64,000 nucleotides of DNA from Bifidobacterium angulatum DSM 20098 = JCM 7096 (lineage in GTDB: Bacteria; Actinomycetota; Actinomycetes; Actinomycetales; Bifidobacteriaceae), in the NCBI RefSeq assembly GCF_001025155.1, contig NZ_AP012322.1, positions 1,054,001 through 1,118,000 on the forward strand. Reading direction: 5' to 3'. Made by a program: the position numbers and the translations under genes. The stretch's first letter is position 1. Every line of letters starts with the position of its first letter. Positions 39,401 through 51,053 of the stretch are shown here, in pieces. The notes beneath the pieces were generated by a model that had not been told where the DNA came from, ran no database searches, and saw only the letters and a list, made by a program, of their open reading frames with translations.

Positions 39401-41757
39401 TCCAGTTGGAGGACCAGGTCCAGATATCCCACTGCGGGACGGTGGTCGAGGTGTCCTCGGAGTTGAAGTACAGGCCGTCGTCACGGTTGTAGTGGACCTT
39501 CACCTTGACGGTGGCGGCCGTGCACTCGTAATCGGCCGGTGCAGCATCGAGGGTTTCAACGGTGGTCGATTCGCCCTGATCCGGATACTTGGTGCCGTCG
39601 ATCCACACTTCCGCGGTGCCGTCGGCGTTCACCTTGGCGCTGCGGTCACCGCCGTACTTGTTCCAATCGCTGCTGGTGATGATGAAGCCGAAGTTCTCGA
39701 ACTTGCCGTCGAAGGTCAGCGTGGCGACCTTGCCCCAGCAATCGGTGCCGGTGAAGGCATGGTTCTCGGCGTTGATGTCCGTACCGCTGGTGTCCTTGCC
39801 CCACACGTACACGCCACGGTTGTCCGAGGCGCTGGCGGGCTTGTAGTGCACGACGAGTCGAGTCTGGCCACCAATGGATTCGGGGTTGCCCACGGTTGCG
39901 GACTGACCTGCCACACCCATGTGAGTGATGCCCGCGTTGGCGTGGTAGTTGCCGCCGCCCTTCGGGTTCTCCCACTGGTCGGTGCCGGCATCATGGAACA
40001 CGAAGTCGATCTTCTTGCCCTTGGTGTCGATGGTGGCGGTGTAGTAGCCCTGCGCATCAAGCGTCATGTCGGCTTCCAGCTGATTCCAGTCGTCACCGAG
40101 GCCGTAGTGGACCTTTGGGGTCTTCCAGCTGGAATCGTTGGGCTTGTAGTAGATGGTGATGCTCTTGTCGTCGGGCAGGACCTCGTCATCCTCCTGATTC
40201 ACGTCCGGATCGGACGGGTCGGTGGCCGTGGATGCGGCCGGATGGGAAGCCTTGGTGGCACCGGCGTACAGCGCAATGGCAGAATGTGCCGGAACCATGG
40301 TCTCGACCTTGCCGTTCTTGACGGTCACGGTCTTGGAGCAGTCCATGGCGGCGTACACGTTGCAGTATTCGCCGTCGGCCAGAGACGTTGTGTAGGAGGC
40401 GTCCTTGTCTTTCTTGCCGTTGTTGATGGCGATGAAGCCCTTGTCCCCACGGGAGAAGGCGATGTTGTCGCCGCCGTCATCCTGCCAATCGGTGACCTTG
40501 GTGCCGTTGACGTAGTTGCGGAAGGCGATCATGCCGCGGGTGGAGGTCCAACGCTGCTCGCAGTTCCAATCGGAATCGTTGGTGGAGCAGGCCTTGTCCA
40601 TGTCGACGTCCGGCACGGAAGTCGCGGTGGCATTGGGCGCGCCATCGTCGTTGACGTCCCACTTGTAGTCGGAGAGCAAACGCGGGGTGCCGTAGTCATA
40701 GGCCAGCATGAAGGCGTTGGCCAGCTGGTACTTGGCACCGTCCTTGTAGGTCAGCGCGCCCTCGTTGCGGGCGGTGTCCCAGTTGGTGACGAACACGTTG
40801 GCGTCCTTGGATGACAAATCCTTGCTCAGGCGGTCGCTCAGGCCCTTGAGGTTGGCGATCTTATCCTTGAAGGTCTGGTTCATTTCGGACTTGAAGCCGA
40901 ACTCGGTCACGGTGCCGTTCTGCACGTAGTTGCTCGGCTGGATGCCCGCGGCTTCGGAGGAGTTGCCGATGACTTCCTGAATCCAGTAGATGTCGCTGGC
41001 GTTCTTGCCGATCTTCTTGGCGAACTTCTCCTTGATGGCCTTCATGCTGTCGGTGTGGATGTGCTTGACGGCGTCCATGCGGAATCCGCGCACACCGGTG
41101 TTCCACAGCGAGACGAGATAATCGGACTGGATGTCCTGTACCTTCTCGCTTTCGGAGTTGAAGTCCCACATGGAGCTCAGGCGGCACTCCTGAACTTCCT
41201 TCTGATTGGTGTAATCGGAGATGTTCTGCTTGCAGCTGTGGAGATCGGAGGCGGTGATGCCGTCCGGATACTGATTGGTGGCAAAGCCCGGGTAGGTTCC
41301 GGTGGACCCGTTGTAGTCGCTGCCGGCCACGCCCTTCTGGTCCCCCGCGGCCACGTCGAAGCCGGTGGCCTGGTTGAGCACCACATCGGCGATGATGCCC
41401 ACGCCTGCCGCCGGAGCACTGCTTGACCATGCTCTTGAATTCGGCTTCCGTGCCCAGCTTGGAGTCGAGCTTGTAGCTCACGGGCTGGTAGCTGGTCCAC
41501 CACTGCGTGCCCTGGATGGATTCCTGCGGAGGCGAGACCTCCACATAGGCGACGCCTTCCGGGCCATAGGTATTGGTGCATTCCTTGGCGATGGTGTTCC
41601 ATGTCTGCTGGAACGCGATCACCTGAACGTCCTTCTTGCCGGAGGATGTGGTTTCCTCGGCCTGAGCGACGCCAGGAACCGCGATCAGCGACGCACACGA
41701 CATCGCGGCGACAACACTTGCCGCCAGCATTCGTCTGAACGACCGTTGAGTGATCAT
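36489..41757 (-). pseudogene. apuB: Extracellular type II amylopullulanase, interrupted by a one-base frameshift
   Basis: About 1,755 residues if the frame is restored, matching the two-catalytic-domain ApuB architecture known from Bifidobacterium. Order: signal peptide (cleavage after AQA at residue 33); GH13 alpha-amylase domain with GFRMDAVKH, IQEVIG and NWDT as nucleophile, acid/base and third acid; a CBM25-like module (IYYKPNDSSWKTPKVHYG...); two CBM41/PUD-like modules; GH13 pullulanase domain with NWGYDP, FRFDLMGLID, LGEGWDM and EIHDN; an Ig-like module (DDIDGDLTDKI); and a C-terminal membrane anchor ending RGKEERN. The frame breaks after about residue 115: the minus strand has one extra G at 41411-41412, and removing it gives QCSAAGVGIIADVVLNQ, the expected family motif. 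The signal peptide is thus separated from the enzyme. AAAGGGA precedes the ATG. Active gene with a sequence error, or true inactivation, cannot be decided here. Confidence 0.88.
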
Positions 41758-41787
41758 GCTTCCCTTTCCTCGTCATCGAGAGTATCC

Positions 41788-41808
41788 CCTGTCGCACCAT
41801 GCGACAGG
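41788..41808 (-). other. Hairpin in the apuB 5' leader
   Basis: Arms 41788-41795 and 41801-41808 (8 bp, 5-nt loop) lie 31 bases before the start codon, between the operator-like site at 41813-41828 and the Shine-Dalgarno. Possible mRNA-stabilising or regulatory structure. Confidence 0.45.
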
Positions 41809-41812
41809 TTGA

Positions 41813-41828
41813 TTGATAACGCAAGCAT
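41813..41828 (+). promoter_or_regulatory. LacI-type operator-like site 1 upstream of apuB
   Basis: TTGATAACGCAAGCAT on the plus strand. It matches site 2 (41881-41896, opposite strand) at 14 of 16 positions and has the central CG step usual for LacI-family operators. It lies about 56 bases before the apuB start, downstream of the likely promoter. Confidence 0.5.
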
Positions 41829-41870
41829 TGCCGCCATTACGGATTTTGGCCACCCTTGGCCGCATCTCTC

Positions 41871-41896
41871 ATTATCGATGATGCATACGTTATCAA
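41871..41896 (-). promoter_or_regulatory. apuB promoter region with LacI-type operator-like site 2
   Basis: TTGATAACGTATGCAT on the minus strand (41881-41896) sits immediately upstream of a -10-like GATAAT (41871-41876). A repressor bound here would block the promoter. With site 1 it suggests double-operator control of the starch-degrading enzyme by a maltose or starch-responsive LacI-family regulator (inference). Confidence 0.45.
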
Positions 41897-41968
41897 CCAG
41901 GTTCTATCGTATTTCACAGAACCTACAAAGCATAACCAGCACTGCGTGTCGAACGTTTGCAACAGCAA

Positions 41969-42000
41969 GGGCGGGTGCCGTCATTCGACGGCACCCGCCC
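41969..42000 (-). terminator. Perfect 14-bp hairpin after the aro operon
   Basis: Arms 41969-41982 and 41987-42000, loop ATTC, 53 bases after the aroQ stop. Together with the apuB promoter/operator elements it explains the content of the 295-base gap 41758-42052. Confidence 0.7.
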
Positions 42001-42052
42001 TATCGGAACACGAGCAGCGGGATGCTGCGGTTCAGACGCCTGTCATCGCGCG

Positions 42053-42499
42053 TCATCCGGCAATCAGATGCGCAACGGCCTCAAGCGCAAGCTTGTACCC
42101 ATAGAATCCCATGCCGGTAATGGTACCGGTGGCGACCGGCGAGATCACGGAACGCTTGCGGAATTCGTCGCGCGCGGATGGATTGGAGATATGCACCTCC
42201 ATCAGCGGCAGACCCTCATCGATCACCATATGGGCGGCATCGGCAAGCCCATAGGAATAATGGGTGAAGGCGGCGGGATTCATCACGATCGGAGTCTTTT
42301 CGTCCGCAGCCTGATGCATCCAGCGGATCATCTCGGCTTCGTCGTCGCTCTGACGGACTTCAACCTCAAGGCCAAGAGCCTCGCCCCATTCGGTGCACAG
42401 CCTACGCAGAGTATCAAGATCCTGCTTGCCGTACACGTCGGGCTGGCGTACACCCAAACGACCCAGATTCGGCCCGTTGACCACCACTACTTTCGTCAT
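42053..42499 (-). CDS. aroQ: Type II 3-dehydroquinate dehydratase
   Basis: Third step of the shikimate pathway. The 148-residue protein has the type II features VVNGPNLGRLGVRQPDVYG, the NPAAFTHYSYGLADAA catalytic segment and VHISNPSARDEFRKRSVISPVATGTITGMG (read in parts). AAGGA lies upstream of the ATG at 42499; an upstream in-frame extension belongs to the aroKB region and is not homologous. It is the last gene of the aroC-aroKB-aroQ operon. Confidence 0.95.
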   Translation of the reverse strand: MTKVVVVNGPNLGRLGVRQPDVYGKQDLDTLRRLCTEWGEALGLEVEVRQSDDEAEMIRWMHQAADEKTPIVMNPAAFTHYSYGLADAAHMVIDEGLPLMEVHISNPSARDEFRKRSVISPVATGTITGMGFYGYKLALEAVAHLIAG

Positions 42500-42536
42500 A
42501 TCGCTTCCTTCTGTGTTCGTTCTCGCGATGTATACC

Positions 42537-44171
42537 CTACTGCTGGATGCGTCGGAACGCCTCTTCGACAGCGTCCGCCGGCGGATCCTCGAGATGGATG
42601 GGATGCCCCACCGATTCGAGCACCACGAAACGCAGCTTGTTGCCACGCGCCTTCTTGTCTCGGTGCATCAGCGCCAGCACATCGCTCCAGCTGCCGTTGT
42701 TCCACGACGTCGGCAATCCGAGCGAGTCGAGCAGCGAACGGTGGTAATCGACCAGATCCTGATCGATATAGCCGAGCAGATGCGACAGTTCGGCCGCATA
42801 CACGCAACCGACGGCAACCGCATTGCCATGACGCCAGCGGAAATGCTCCAGCTTCTCGATGGCATGGCCGAGCGTATGGCCATAGTTCAGAAACTCACGC
42901 AGACCGGCTTCCTTGAGATCGGCGGACACATGGTAGGCTTTCACTCCCACGGTATGCTCGATGAGTTCAGCCACCACATCCTTAAGCCCGGAGTCCAGGA
43001 ACATCGCGCCGTCGAACGAACGCAATTCGCTGGCATGGTCCTCGAGGATCCGCAGAATCTCCGGATCCATGATGAAGCCCGACTTCGCCACTTCGCCCAA
43101 ACCCTCGATGAAGATGTCGTTCGGCAGCGTGGCAAGCGTGCGCATATCCGCAAGCACACCGGCAGGGGTGTAGAACGAACCGACCAGGTTCTTGCCCGCC
43201 TCGGTGTTGATACCGGTCTTGCCGCCAGTGGATGCATCGACCATGGCCAGTAGGGAGGTCGGGCAGTTCACATAACGGATGCCACGCATCCACGTGGCGG
43301 CGATGAAGCCGGCCAGGTCGGTGGCCGCTCCCCCGCCAAGCCCGACGATCGCATCGGAACGGGTGAAGCCCTCGTCGCCCAGACGACGCCACACGCCATT
43401 GGCGACATCCACGGTCTTGCCGGCCTCCGCATCCGGCACTACGATGTCGGACACCGTGTAGCCTGCCTGGCGCAGCAGCGTACGTGCATGGTCGCTGTGA
43501 CGTTGCACCGGCTGGGTGTGAATCAGCGCGACACGTGCCACTCCCTCACCTAGCACATCGGGAAGATGATTCATCGTCCCCTCGCCGATACGCACATCAT
43601 ACGGTTCGATTCCCGAACCGGTGACGTGCACCATGCGCTCACGAATCATATCCATCACCTTCCTCGCCGCCATCTGCGGCGTCTGGCCACGCGTGCGCAC
43701 ACGCACATTGGCGACCCTACGGAACACCGGGTCACGTTCCTTATACAGCTTCTTCCAACGGGCGTCGGCGTCTCCGTTCAGCATAGGACGGCCACCGCCA
43801 CGATTGGCGCGTTCCATGGCCTCGGCCGGATCAGCGTCCAAGTAGACGACGCGACCGCCGCGATCGATGTATTCGGCAAGGGCACATTGCGTGGACGGCG
43901 TCATCGGAGCGCCACCGCCCAAGGAGAAGATGCCGTCGAAATCCTCCAGCATGTCGGCGATAAGATCGGCCTCGACCTTGCGGAACGCCGGTTCGCCTTC
44001 GCGCTCGAAAAACTCGGGGATGCCCATGCCTATGTCATGTTGAATCTCCACGTCGGCATCGGCGAACGGCAGATCCATGATATGGGCGACTTCCTTGCCG
44101 ACACGGGTCTTGCCCGCGCCCATCATGCCGATAATGACGGCAACAGGAATGGAATGACGAACGCCGCTCAC
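42537..44171 (-). CDS. aroKB: Fused shikimate kinase / 3-dehydroquinate synthase
   Basis: A 544-residue bifunctional protein. Residues 1 to about 180 are shikimate kinase with P-loop GMMGAGKT (15-22), DADVEIQ and the GGGAPM loop; residues about 185-544 are the NAD-dependent 3-dehydroquinate synthase with [40 protein letters not shown] and the metal ligands around [11 protein letters not shown]. The two halves catalyse non-consecutive steps (DHQ synthase is step 2, shikimate kinase step 5). Start is a GTG that overlaps the aroC stop (GTGA). Confidence 0.96.
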   Translation of the reverse strand: MSGVRHSIPVAVIIGMMGAGKTRVGKEVAHIMDLPFADADVEIQHDIGMGIPEFFEREGEPAFRKVEADLIADMLEDFDGIFSLGGGAPMTPSTQCALAEYIDRGGRVVYLDADPAEAMERANRGGGRPMLNGDADARWKKLYKERDPVFRRVANVRVRTRGQTPQMAARKVMDMIRERMVHVTGSGIEPYDVRIGEGTMNHLPDVLGEGVARVALIHTQPVQRHSDHARTLLRQAGYTVSDIVVPDAEAGKTVDVANGVWRRLGDEGFTRSDAIVGLGGGAATDLAGFIAATWMRGIRYVNCPTSLLAMVDASTGGKTGINTEAGKNLVGSFYTPAGVLADMRTLATLPNDIFIEGLGEVAKSGFIMDPEILRILEDHASELRSFDGAMFLDSGLKDVVAELIEHTVGVKAYHVSADLKEAGLREFLNYGHTLGHAIEKLEHFRWRHGNAVAVGCVYAAELSHLLGYIDQDLVDYHRSLLDSLGLPTSWNNGSWSDVLALMHRDKKARGNKLRFVVLESVGHPIHLEDPPADAVEEAFRRIQQ

Positions 44172-45358
44172 TGCATATGCTCCGGCCAGGAGGCGAGATA
44201 GGACTCGCAGTTACGACGGGTCTCCGCGATGCTGTCGCCGCCGAACTTCTCAAGCGCATACTGCGCGATGGTGAGTCGGACCATGGCCTCGGCGACCACC
44301 GCCGCCGCGGGGACAGCCGTGGAATCGGAACGCTGGTTGATGGCCTGCGCCGCCTCGCCGGTAAGCACATCCACCGTGCGCAGGGCCTTCGGAATAGAGG
44401 GAATCGGCTTCATCGCGGCACGGACGACAATCGGCTGGCCGTTCGACATGCCACCTTCGATACCGCCGGCACGGTTGCTTACGCGTGTGATACGCCCGTT
44501 CTCCACTACCATTTCGTCGTGCGCCTCGGAGCCTGGACGCATCGCCTCAAGGAATCCGTCGCCGATCTCCACACCCTTGATGGCCTGCACACCCATAACG
44601 GCGCTGGCCAGGGCCGCGTCCAAACGTCGGTCTGATTCCACATAGGTGCCGATTCCAGCGGGAACACCGTAGGCGATGACCTCGATCACGCCGCCGAGCG
44701 TGTCCGAATTCGCCTTGGCCTCATCGATGCGGGCGATCATACGCGCTTCGGCATCCTTATCGAGCGTACGTACCGGAGAAGCGTCCAACGCCTCAAGATC
44801 GTCCGGGGTCGGGCGCTTGGCCGTGGCCTGGTCTTCCACGCCGGCGCCGCCAATGGACAGCACATGGGAGACGGTGCGGATGCCGAAGGCCTGTTCGAGG
44901 AAATCGGCTGCGATGGCGCCGAGCACCACACGGGATGCGGTTTCGCGGGCGGATGAACGTTCCAGCACAGGGCGAGCGTCATCAAACGCGTACTTGCGCA
45001 TACCCGTCAGGTCTGCATGGCCGGGGCGCGGGCGGCTCAACGGCGCATTGCGCCCCTCACGGGCAAGCTCATGGTCAAGCGGATCGGCGCTCATGACCTC
45101 GGTCCACTTGGGCCATTCGGTGTTGGCGATCTCCACGGCGATCGGCGTGCCCAGCGTACGCCCATGGCGCACACCGGTAAGCAGCCGCACCTTGTCCTGT
45201 TCGAACTTCATGCGTGCGCCACGCCCGTAGCCGAGACGACGGCGAGCCAAGGCACTCACCACGTCATCGCTTACGACCTCGACGCCGGAGGGCAGGCCCT
45301 CGATCATCGCCACCAATGCCTCGCCATGCGACTCGCCTGCCGTCTGCCAACGCAACAT
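44168..45358 (-). CDS. aroC: Chorismate synthase
   Basis: Last step of the shikimate pathway, converting EPSP to chorismate with reduced flavin. The 396-residue protein contains the signatures [21 protein letters not shown] (start), [33 protein letters not shown] and a C-terminal [24 protein letters not shown] supports the ATG at 45358. The product chorismate is used by TrpE, encoded at the left end of the window. aroE is absent between mltG and aroC, although it is often found there in related bacteria. Confidence 0.96.
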   Translation of the reverse strand: MLRWQTAGESHGEALVAMIEGLPSGVEVVSDDVVSALARRRLGYGRGARMKFEQDKVRLLTGVRHGRTLGTPIAVEIANTEWPKWTEVMSADPLDHELAREGRNAPLSRPRPGHADLTGMRKYAFDDARPVLERSSARETASRVVLGAIAADFLEQAFGIRTVSHVLSIGGAGVEDQATAKRPTPDDLEALDASPVRTLDKDAEARMIARIDEAKANSDTLGGVIEVIAYGVPAGIGTYVESDRRLDAALASAVMGVQAIKGVEIGDGFLEAMRPGSEAHDEMVVENGRITRVSNRAGGIEGGMSNGQPIVVRAAMKPIPSIPKALRTVDVLTGEAAQAINQRSDSTAVPAAAVVAEAMVRLTIAQYALEKFGGDSIAETRRNCESYLASWPEHMQ

Positions 45359-45401
45359 ACGTTTCCCTTTCACTCGCAAATAACTGGGTTAATGTTAAGG
45401 C

Positions 45402-45869
45402 ATGGCATACCTGTTCTACTTGCCGAGTTTGCTATGTGGGCTCGCAATCGGCATCGAAGACGTGCGACGTCGTCACGTTCCCGCCCCATGGGTGCTGGTC
45501 GGCTCCCTGGCACAGCTCATATCCAATATCATTGCCGCCGCCGTAGGCAACACGTTCTTCACTGTGCTGCAATCCATGCTCTTCGCACTGCTGAGCCTTG
45601 GCGTGATGGCATTGCTCGCATTGGCGCGATCCAGCGGACTGGGCGCTAACGAAATCAAGGCGATGGCGCCGGCCGGATTGGCAGTCGGCATGTGCGGGCT
45701 ACCGGCAGTCATCATATGGTGGCTTTGCATATTGCTGTTCGGCACCATGCTCACGGTGTATTGGAGACGCACCAATCTACGGTGCAACGCACCCGGCTCC
45801 GCCCGGCCGCCATACGTTCCGGCGATTGTCGTGGCAGCGGTCCTGGCTGTTGCCATAACCACGATCTAG
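45402..45869 (+). CDS. Degenerate A24 (type IV prepilin) peptidase-like membrane protein
   Basis: A 155-residue membrane protein with about five hydrophobic segments. The order resembles A24 prepilin peptidases of the short TadV/CpaA type: IGIEDVRRRHVPAPW matches the first aspartate motif (D20 followed by basic residues and P), and GLGANEIKAMAPAGLAVGM lines up with GxGDxKxxxAxG but with the second catalytic Asp replaced (GANE). Either glutamate serves instead or the protein is not a peptidase. In B. breve the tadV gene of the Tad pilus lies apart from the other tad genes, so this could be its equivalent (inference). It is divergent from aroC, with only 43 bases between, and lacks a clear Shine-Dalgarno. 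Confidence 0.65.
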   Translation: MAYLFYLPSLLCGLAIGIEDVRRRHVPAPWVLVGSLAQLISNIIAAAVGNTFFTVLQSMLFALLSLGVMALLALARSSGLGANEIKAMAPAGLAVGMCGLPAVIIWWLCILLFGTMLTVYWRRTNLRCNAPGSARPPYVPAIVVAAVLAVAITTI

Positions 45870-45877
45870 CCCCTGAT

Positions 45878-45920
45878 AAACGGCGGCGCCCACCTCATCT
45901 GGAGGTGGGCGCCGCCGTTT
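45878..45920. terminator. Perfect 19-bp hairpin between the A24-like gene and mltG
   Basis: Arms 45878-45896 and 45902-45920 are exact complements around a 5-nt loop. The plus-strand arm ends in TTT. Located between converging genes, 9 and 11 bases from the two stops, it can serve both. Confidence 0.82.
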
Positions 45921-45930
45921 GCTGAAAAAC

Positions 45931-47109
45931 TCAGTTGGCATCCTCGTTGTTCGCCTTGTACTTCTGCACCAGCTTGTCGAATTCGTCGGCGTTATCCGTG
46001 AATTCGGTTTCGCCGGAGTTCAGATCGGTGGTGACGAAATACAGCCAATTGCCTTGCGGAGGGTCGATTGCCGCCTGTATGGCCGAATCGCCAGGATTGG
46101 AAATCGGCGTAGGCGGAAGCCCCTTGTGAATACGTGTATTGAACTTGTTGGAACTATCGTCCAGCATATTCTGCGTAATCTCCGCGGATTTGACATTGTT
46201 GCCATAGGCCACGGTGGAATCCATGCCCAACGTCATGCCCTTGTCAAGGCGATTCAGGATTACGCGGACGACCTTGCCGTAATCGTCCTTCTTGTTCACC
46301 TCGGCTTCGGCGATGGACGCCATATTGAGGATCTTCTCACGTTCACTGCCTGTAGGCACGCCCAACGAATCAAGCTTCTTGATACGACGATCGACCATCA
46401 TCTTCAGAATCTCCTTCGCGGAGGTCTTGGACTTGATGTCGTACTGCCCAGGCTCAAGCCAGCCTTCGAACTTGCCGCCGGCCTCGGACGGCAGAATGCC
46501 GGAACCGTCGCCATCCACAATGGAGGTGAACTCGGATTCGGCTATGCCGCTCATCTCGGACGCGCCCTTGACGACGTCGCTGACGCGCTCACCCGCACGC
46601 ACATCGAAGAACCCCTTCGCCATGCTGGTGTCGGACAGAATCTTCATCGCGTCGGCATTGCTCATATGCTTCTTGAGTTCGAACGTGCCCGGATACAGGT
46701 TGACGTTATTGGCGCTCACCACATTGGCGAAAGCCTCGGCGGATTTCACGACCCCGGCTTTGACCAGGCGCTTGCCAATGGCAAGCGCGTCCTCGCCGGA
46801 TTCCACGGTGAAACTCACCTGCCCGCTGCCCGGGCCCTCATAGTCCTCGGAGAGACGTTCGTTCATCTCATTCTGTGCACGAACGGCACTGAGACGACGT
46901 ACACCGAAATATGTCGCGGAGCCGATCAGCCCCAGCACAACAATAACCGTCAACGCAATCAGCCAATGCTTACGCTGCTTCTTCTTGCGCCGCTTGCGCA
47001 TCTCACGACGGGATTTCGGCGGTTTCGGCGGCTCGGCGACGGGAGCCGACGAATTGCCCGTCACCCATTGCGTGTTTTCTTCGAAGTAATCGTTGAAAGA
47101 ATCGGCCAT
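45931..47109 (-). CDS. mltG: Endolytic murein transglycosylase MltG
   Basis: Membrane-anchored lytic transglycosylase that cuts nascent glycan strands. The 392-residue protein has a Pro/Arg/Lys-rich cytoplasmic N-terminus, one membrane helix at about 49-69, then a YceG domain with the catalytic glutamate E268 in NMASIAEAEV and the conserved LGMDSTVAYG and NTRIHKGLPPTPISNPG segments. Its ATG shares one base with the ruvX stop (TAATG), so it is translationally coupled to ruvX. Confidence 0.94.
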   Translation of the reverse strand: MADSFNDYFEENTQWVTGNSSAPVAEPPKPPKSRREMRKRRKKKQRKHWLIALTVIVVLGLIGSATYFGVRRLSAVRAQNEMNERLSEDYEGPGSGQVSFTVESGEDALAIGKRLVKAGVVKSAEAFANVVSANNVNLYPGTFELKKHMSNADAMKILSDTSMAKGFFDVRAGERVSDVVKGASEMSGIAESEFTSIVDGDGSGILPSEAGGKFEGWLEPGQYDIKSKTSAKEILKMMVDRRIKKLDSLGVPTGSEREKILNMASIAEAEVNKKDDYGKVVRVILNRLDKGMTLGMDSTVAYGNNVKSAEITQNMLDDSSNKFNTRIHKGLPPTPISNPGDSAIQAAIDPPQGNWLYFVTTDLNSGETEFTDNADEFDKLVQKYKANNEDAN

Positions 47110-47573
47110 TACTTCTCCCTACTGTTCCTCTTATCCAACGCAGCTTGCAAGATCACGACAGCTGACTGCTGATCGACTACAGGCCTATGCCCTCTCTCCG
47201 CGATATTCGCCTGCCTCAGCTGACGATGCGCACTTACCGTTGTCAGCCGTTCATCCATCAATTCTATCTCAGGCACCTGTTCCAGCGTGGTCTCGCCGCT
47301 CTGCATGTACAGATCGATCCGCTTGGCGAGGTTGCTGGCCCAACGGCGGGCTTTCTTAGCGCTTTTGCCTTCCTCCCCACTAAGCAATAGCGGCAGACCG
47401 ACAACAACATGGTCAACGTTCTCATCTTCGATGGTGTAGATCACATCGTCTATGGCGCGAAACGAATCGCCATAGACCTGGACGTTTCCAATCGGATGTG
47501 CAAAGGTGAGCTCGGGGTCGGACACTGCAAGTCCGACCCGAGCATCACCCAGATCAATTCCCAACCAGGTCAT
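47109..47573 (-). CDS. ruvX: RuvX/YqgF-family nuclease (putative Holliday junction resolvase, pre-16S processing)
   Basis: RNase H-fold protein of 154 residues. The catalytic acidic residues are visible in GIDLGDARVGLAVSD, VVVGLPLLLSGEEGK and, near the C-terminus, DERLTTVSA and DQQSAVVILQAALD. Family members have been assigned roles in resolving Holliday junctions and maturing 16S rRNA ends. It lies between alaS (10 bases) and mltG (one-base overlap), the standard actinobacterial order. Confidence 0.92.
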   Translation of the reverse strand: MTWLGIDLGDARVGLAVSDPELTFAHPIGNVQVYGDSFRAIDDVIYTIEDENVDHVVVGLPLLLSGEEGKSAKKARRWASNLAKRIDLYMQSGETTLEQVPEIELMDERLTTVSAHRQLRQANIAERGHRPVVDQQSAVVILQAALDKRNSREK

Positions 47574-47583
47574 ACCTGTTGGT

Positions 47584-50262
<2,679 letters not shown>

Positions 50263-50342
50263 TGGCGAATGGACTCCTTGTGGTTGGTGAGAGGGCATGC
50301 ATATGCCGTTCTCTGTTATTGGTGAGTATGGAAAGCTTTGGT

Positions 50343-50579
50343 TCAGCGCAGGCGATCGGCGTACTGCTTGTTCAACTCGGCCTCGCGGGTCTTGCGAGTC
50401 TCGTTGAATTCACGGAACATACCCTGCAGCGTGCGCAAGCCCACATTATCGATATCGGGGCCGAACAGGAACTGGCGTGCCGGTGCAGGCGTATTGGCTT
50501 TCACATAGGCCTGCGCCTTCATCACGGTGAACACGCCGCAGCAGAATCCGGCCGCCATCCAGAACAGTCGTTTGAACAT
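50343..50579 (-). CDS. Small membrane-associated protein (DUF6167-like position)
   Basis: A 78-residue protein with one hydrophobic segment at the N-terminus ([15 protein letters not shown]) and a basic/acidic C-terminal helix ending [23 protein letters not shown]. Its place between a DUF948 gene and alaS, and its size, match the DUF6167-type protein of other Actinobacteria. Start ATG 50579 shares one base with the upstream stop (TGATG); a GTG at 50582 is possible. Function unknown. Confidence 0.75.
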   Translation of the reverse strand: MFKRLFWMAAGFCCGVFTVMKAQAYVKANTPAPARQFLFGPDIDNVGLRTLQGMFREFNETRKTREAELNKQYADRLR

Positions 50580-50959
50580 CACTCCCCCTTGGCTGCAGAC
50601 TTGCCCTGCTTGTTCAGGAAGGACTGGATGGTCGACTTTGCGGCATAGACGGCTGACGCAGCCTTGATGACCGGCTTGCCAAGGAACGAACCGTACAGAT
50701 CGACCAGAGCGCCCACATTGGTGGCGGTGGTCGAAGCGGCGGCGGAAATCTTGTTGGCGTCCTCCAGCGACTTATTGATCTGACGGACGGTCGTGACGCC
50801 CTCATCGAGCGCCGGGATGGCATGATCACCGGATTGTTTGACCGTAACGGCGATCTGGTCGAACAGCTTGCCCAGACGAATCAGCGGGTAGATCATGAAT
50901 CCCGCCAGCACGGCGAATGCGATCGCGGCAATGAGTCCTGCGATCTCTCCAACACCCAT
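50579..50959 (-). CDS. DUF948-family membrane protein
   Basis: A 126-residue protein: N-terminal membrane helix (GEIAGLIAAIAFAVLAGFMIYPLIR), then a predicted amphipathic helical region (FDQIAVTVKQSGDHAIPALDEGVTTVRQINKSLEDANKIS, read in parts) as in DUF948 proteins, and a Lys/Gly-rich end. GGAGG precedes the ATG. It is conserved upstream of alaS in Actinobacteria; no biochemical function can be given. Confidence 0.82.
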   Translation of the reverse strand: MGVGEIAGLIAAIAFAVLAGFMIYPLIRLGKLFDQIAVTVKQSGDHAIPALDEGVTTVRQINKSLEDANKISAAASTTATNVGALVDLYGSFLGKPVIKAASAVYAAKSTIQSFLNKQGKSAAKGE

Positions 50960-51053
50960 AGAGCGCCTCCTATAATCAGTTACCCGCTCAAGAGTAGCAC
51001 TATGTGTCGCTTTGACGAAGACTCGTCTCTGCCGGGAATGTCCGGAGCGTCAA

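Noticed and set aside
37485..40814. A very long open frame (over 1,100 codons) antisense to apuB
   Set aside because: Codon structure is a shadow of the high G+C sense gene; the translation is repetitive in V, G and H and shows no domain, and the sense strand has clear GH13 motifs.
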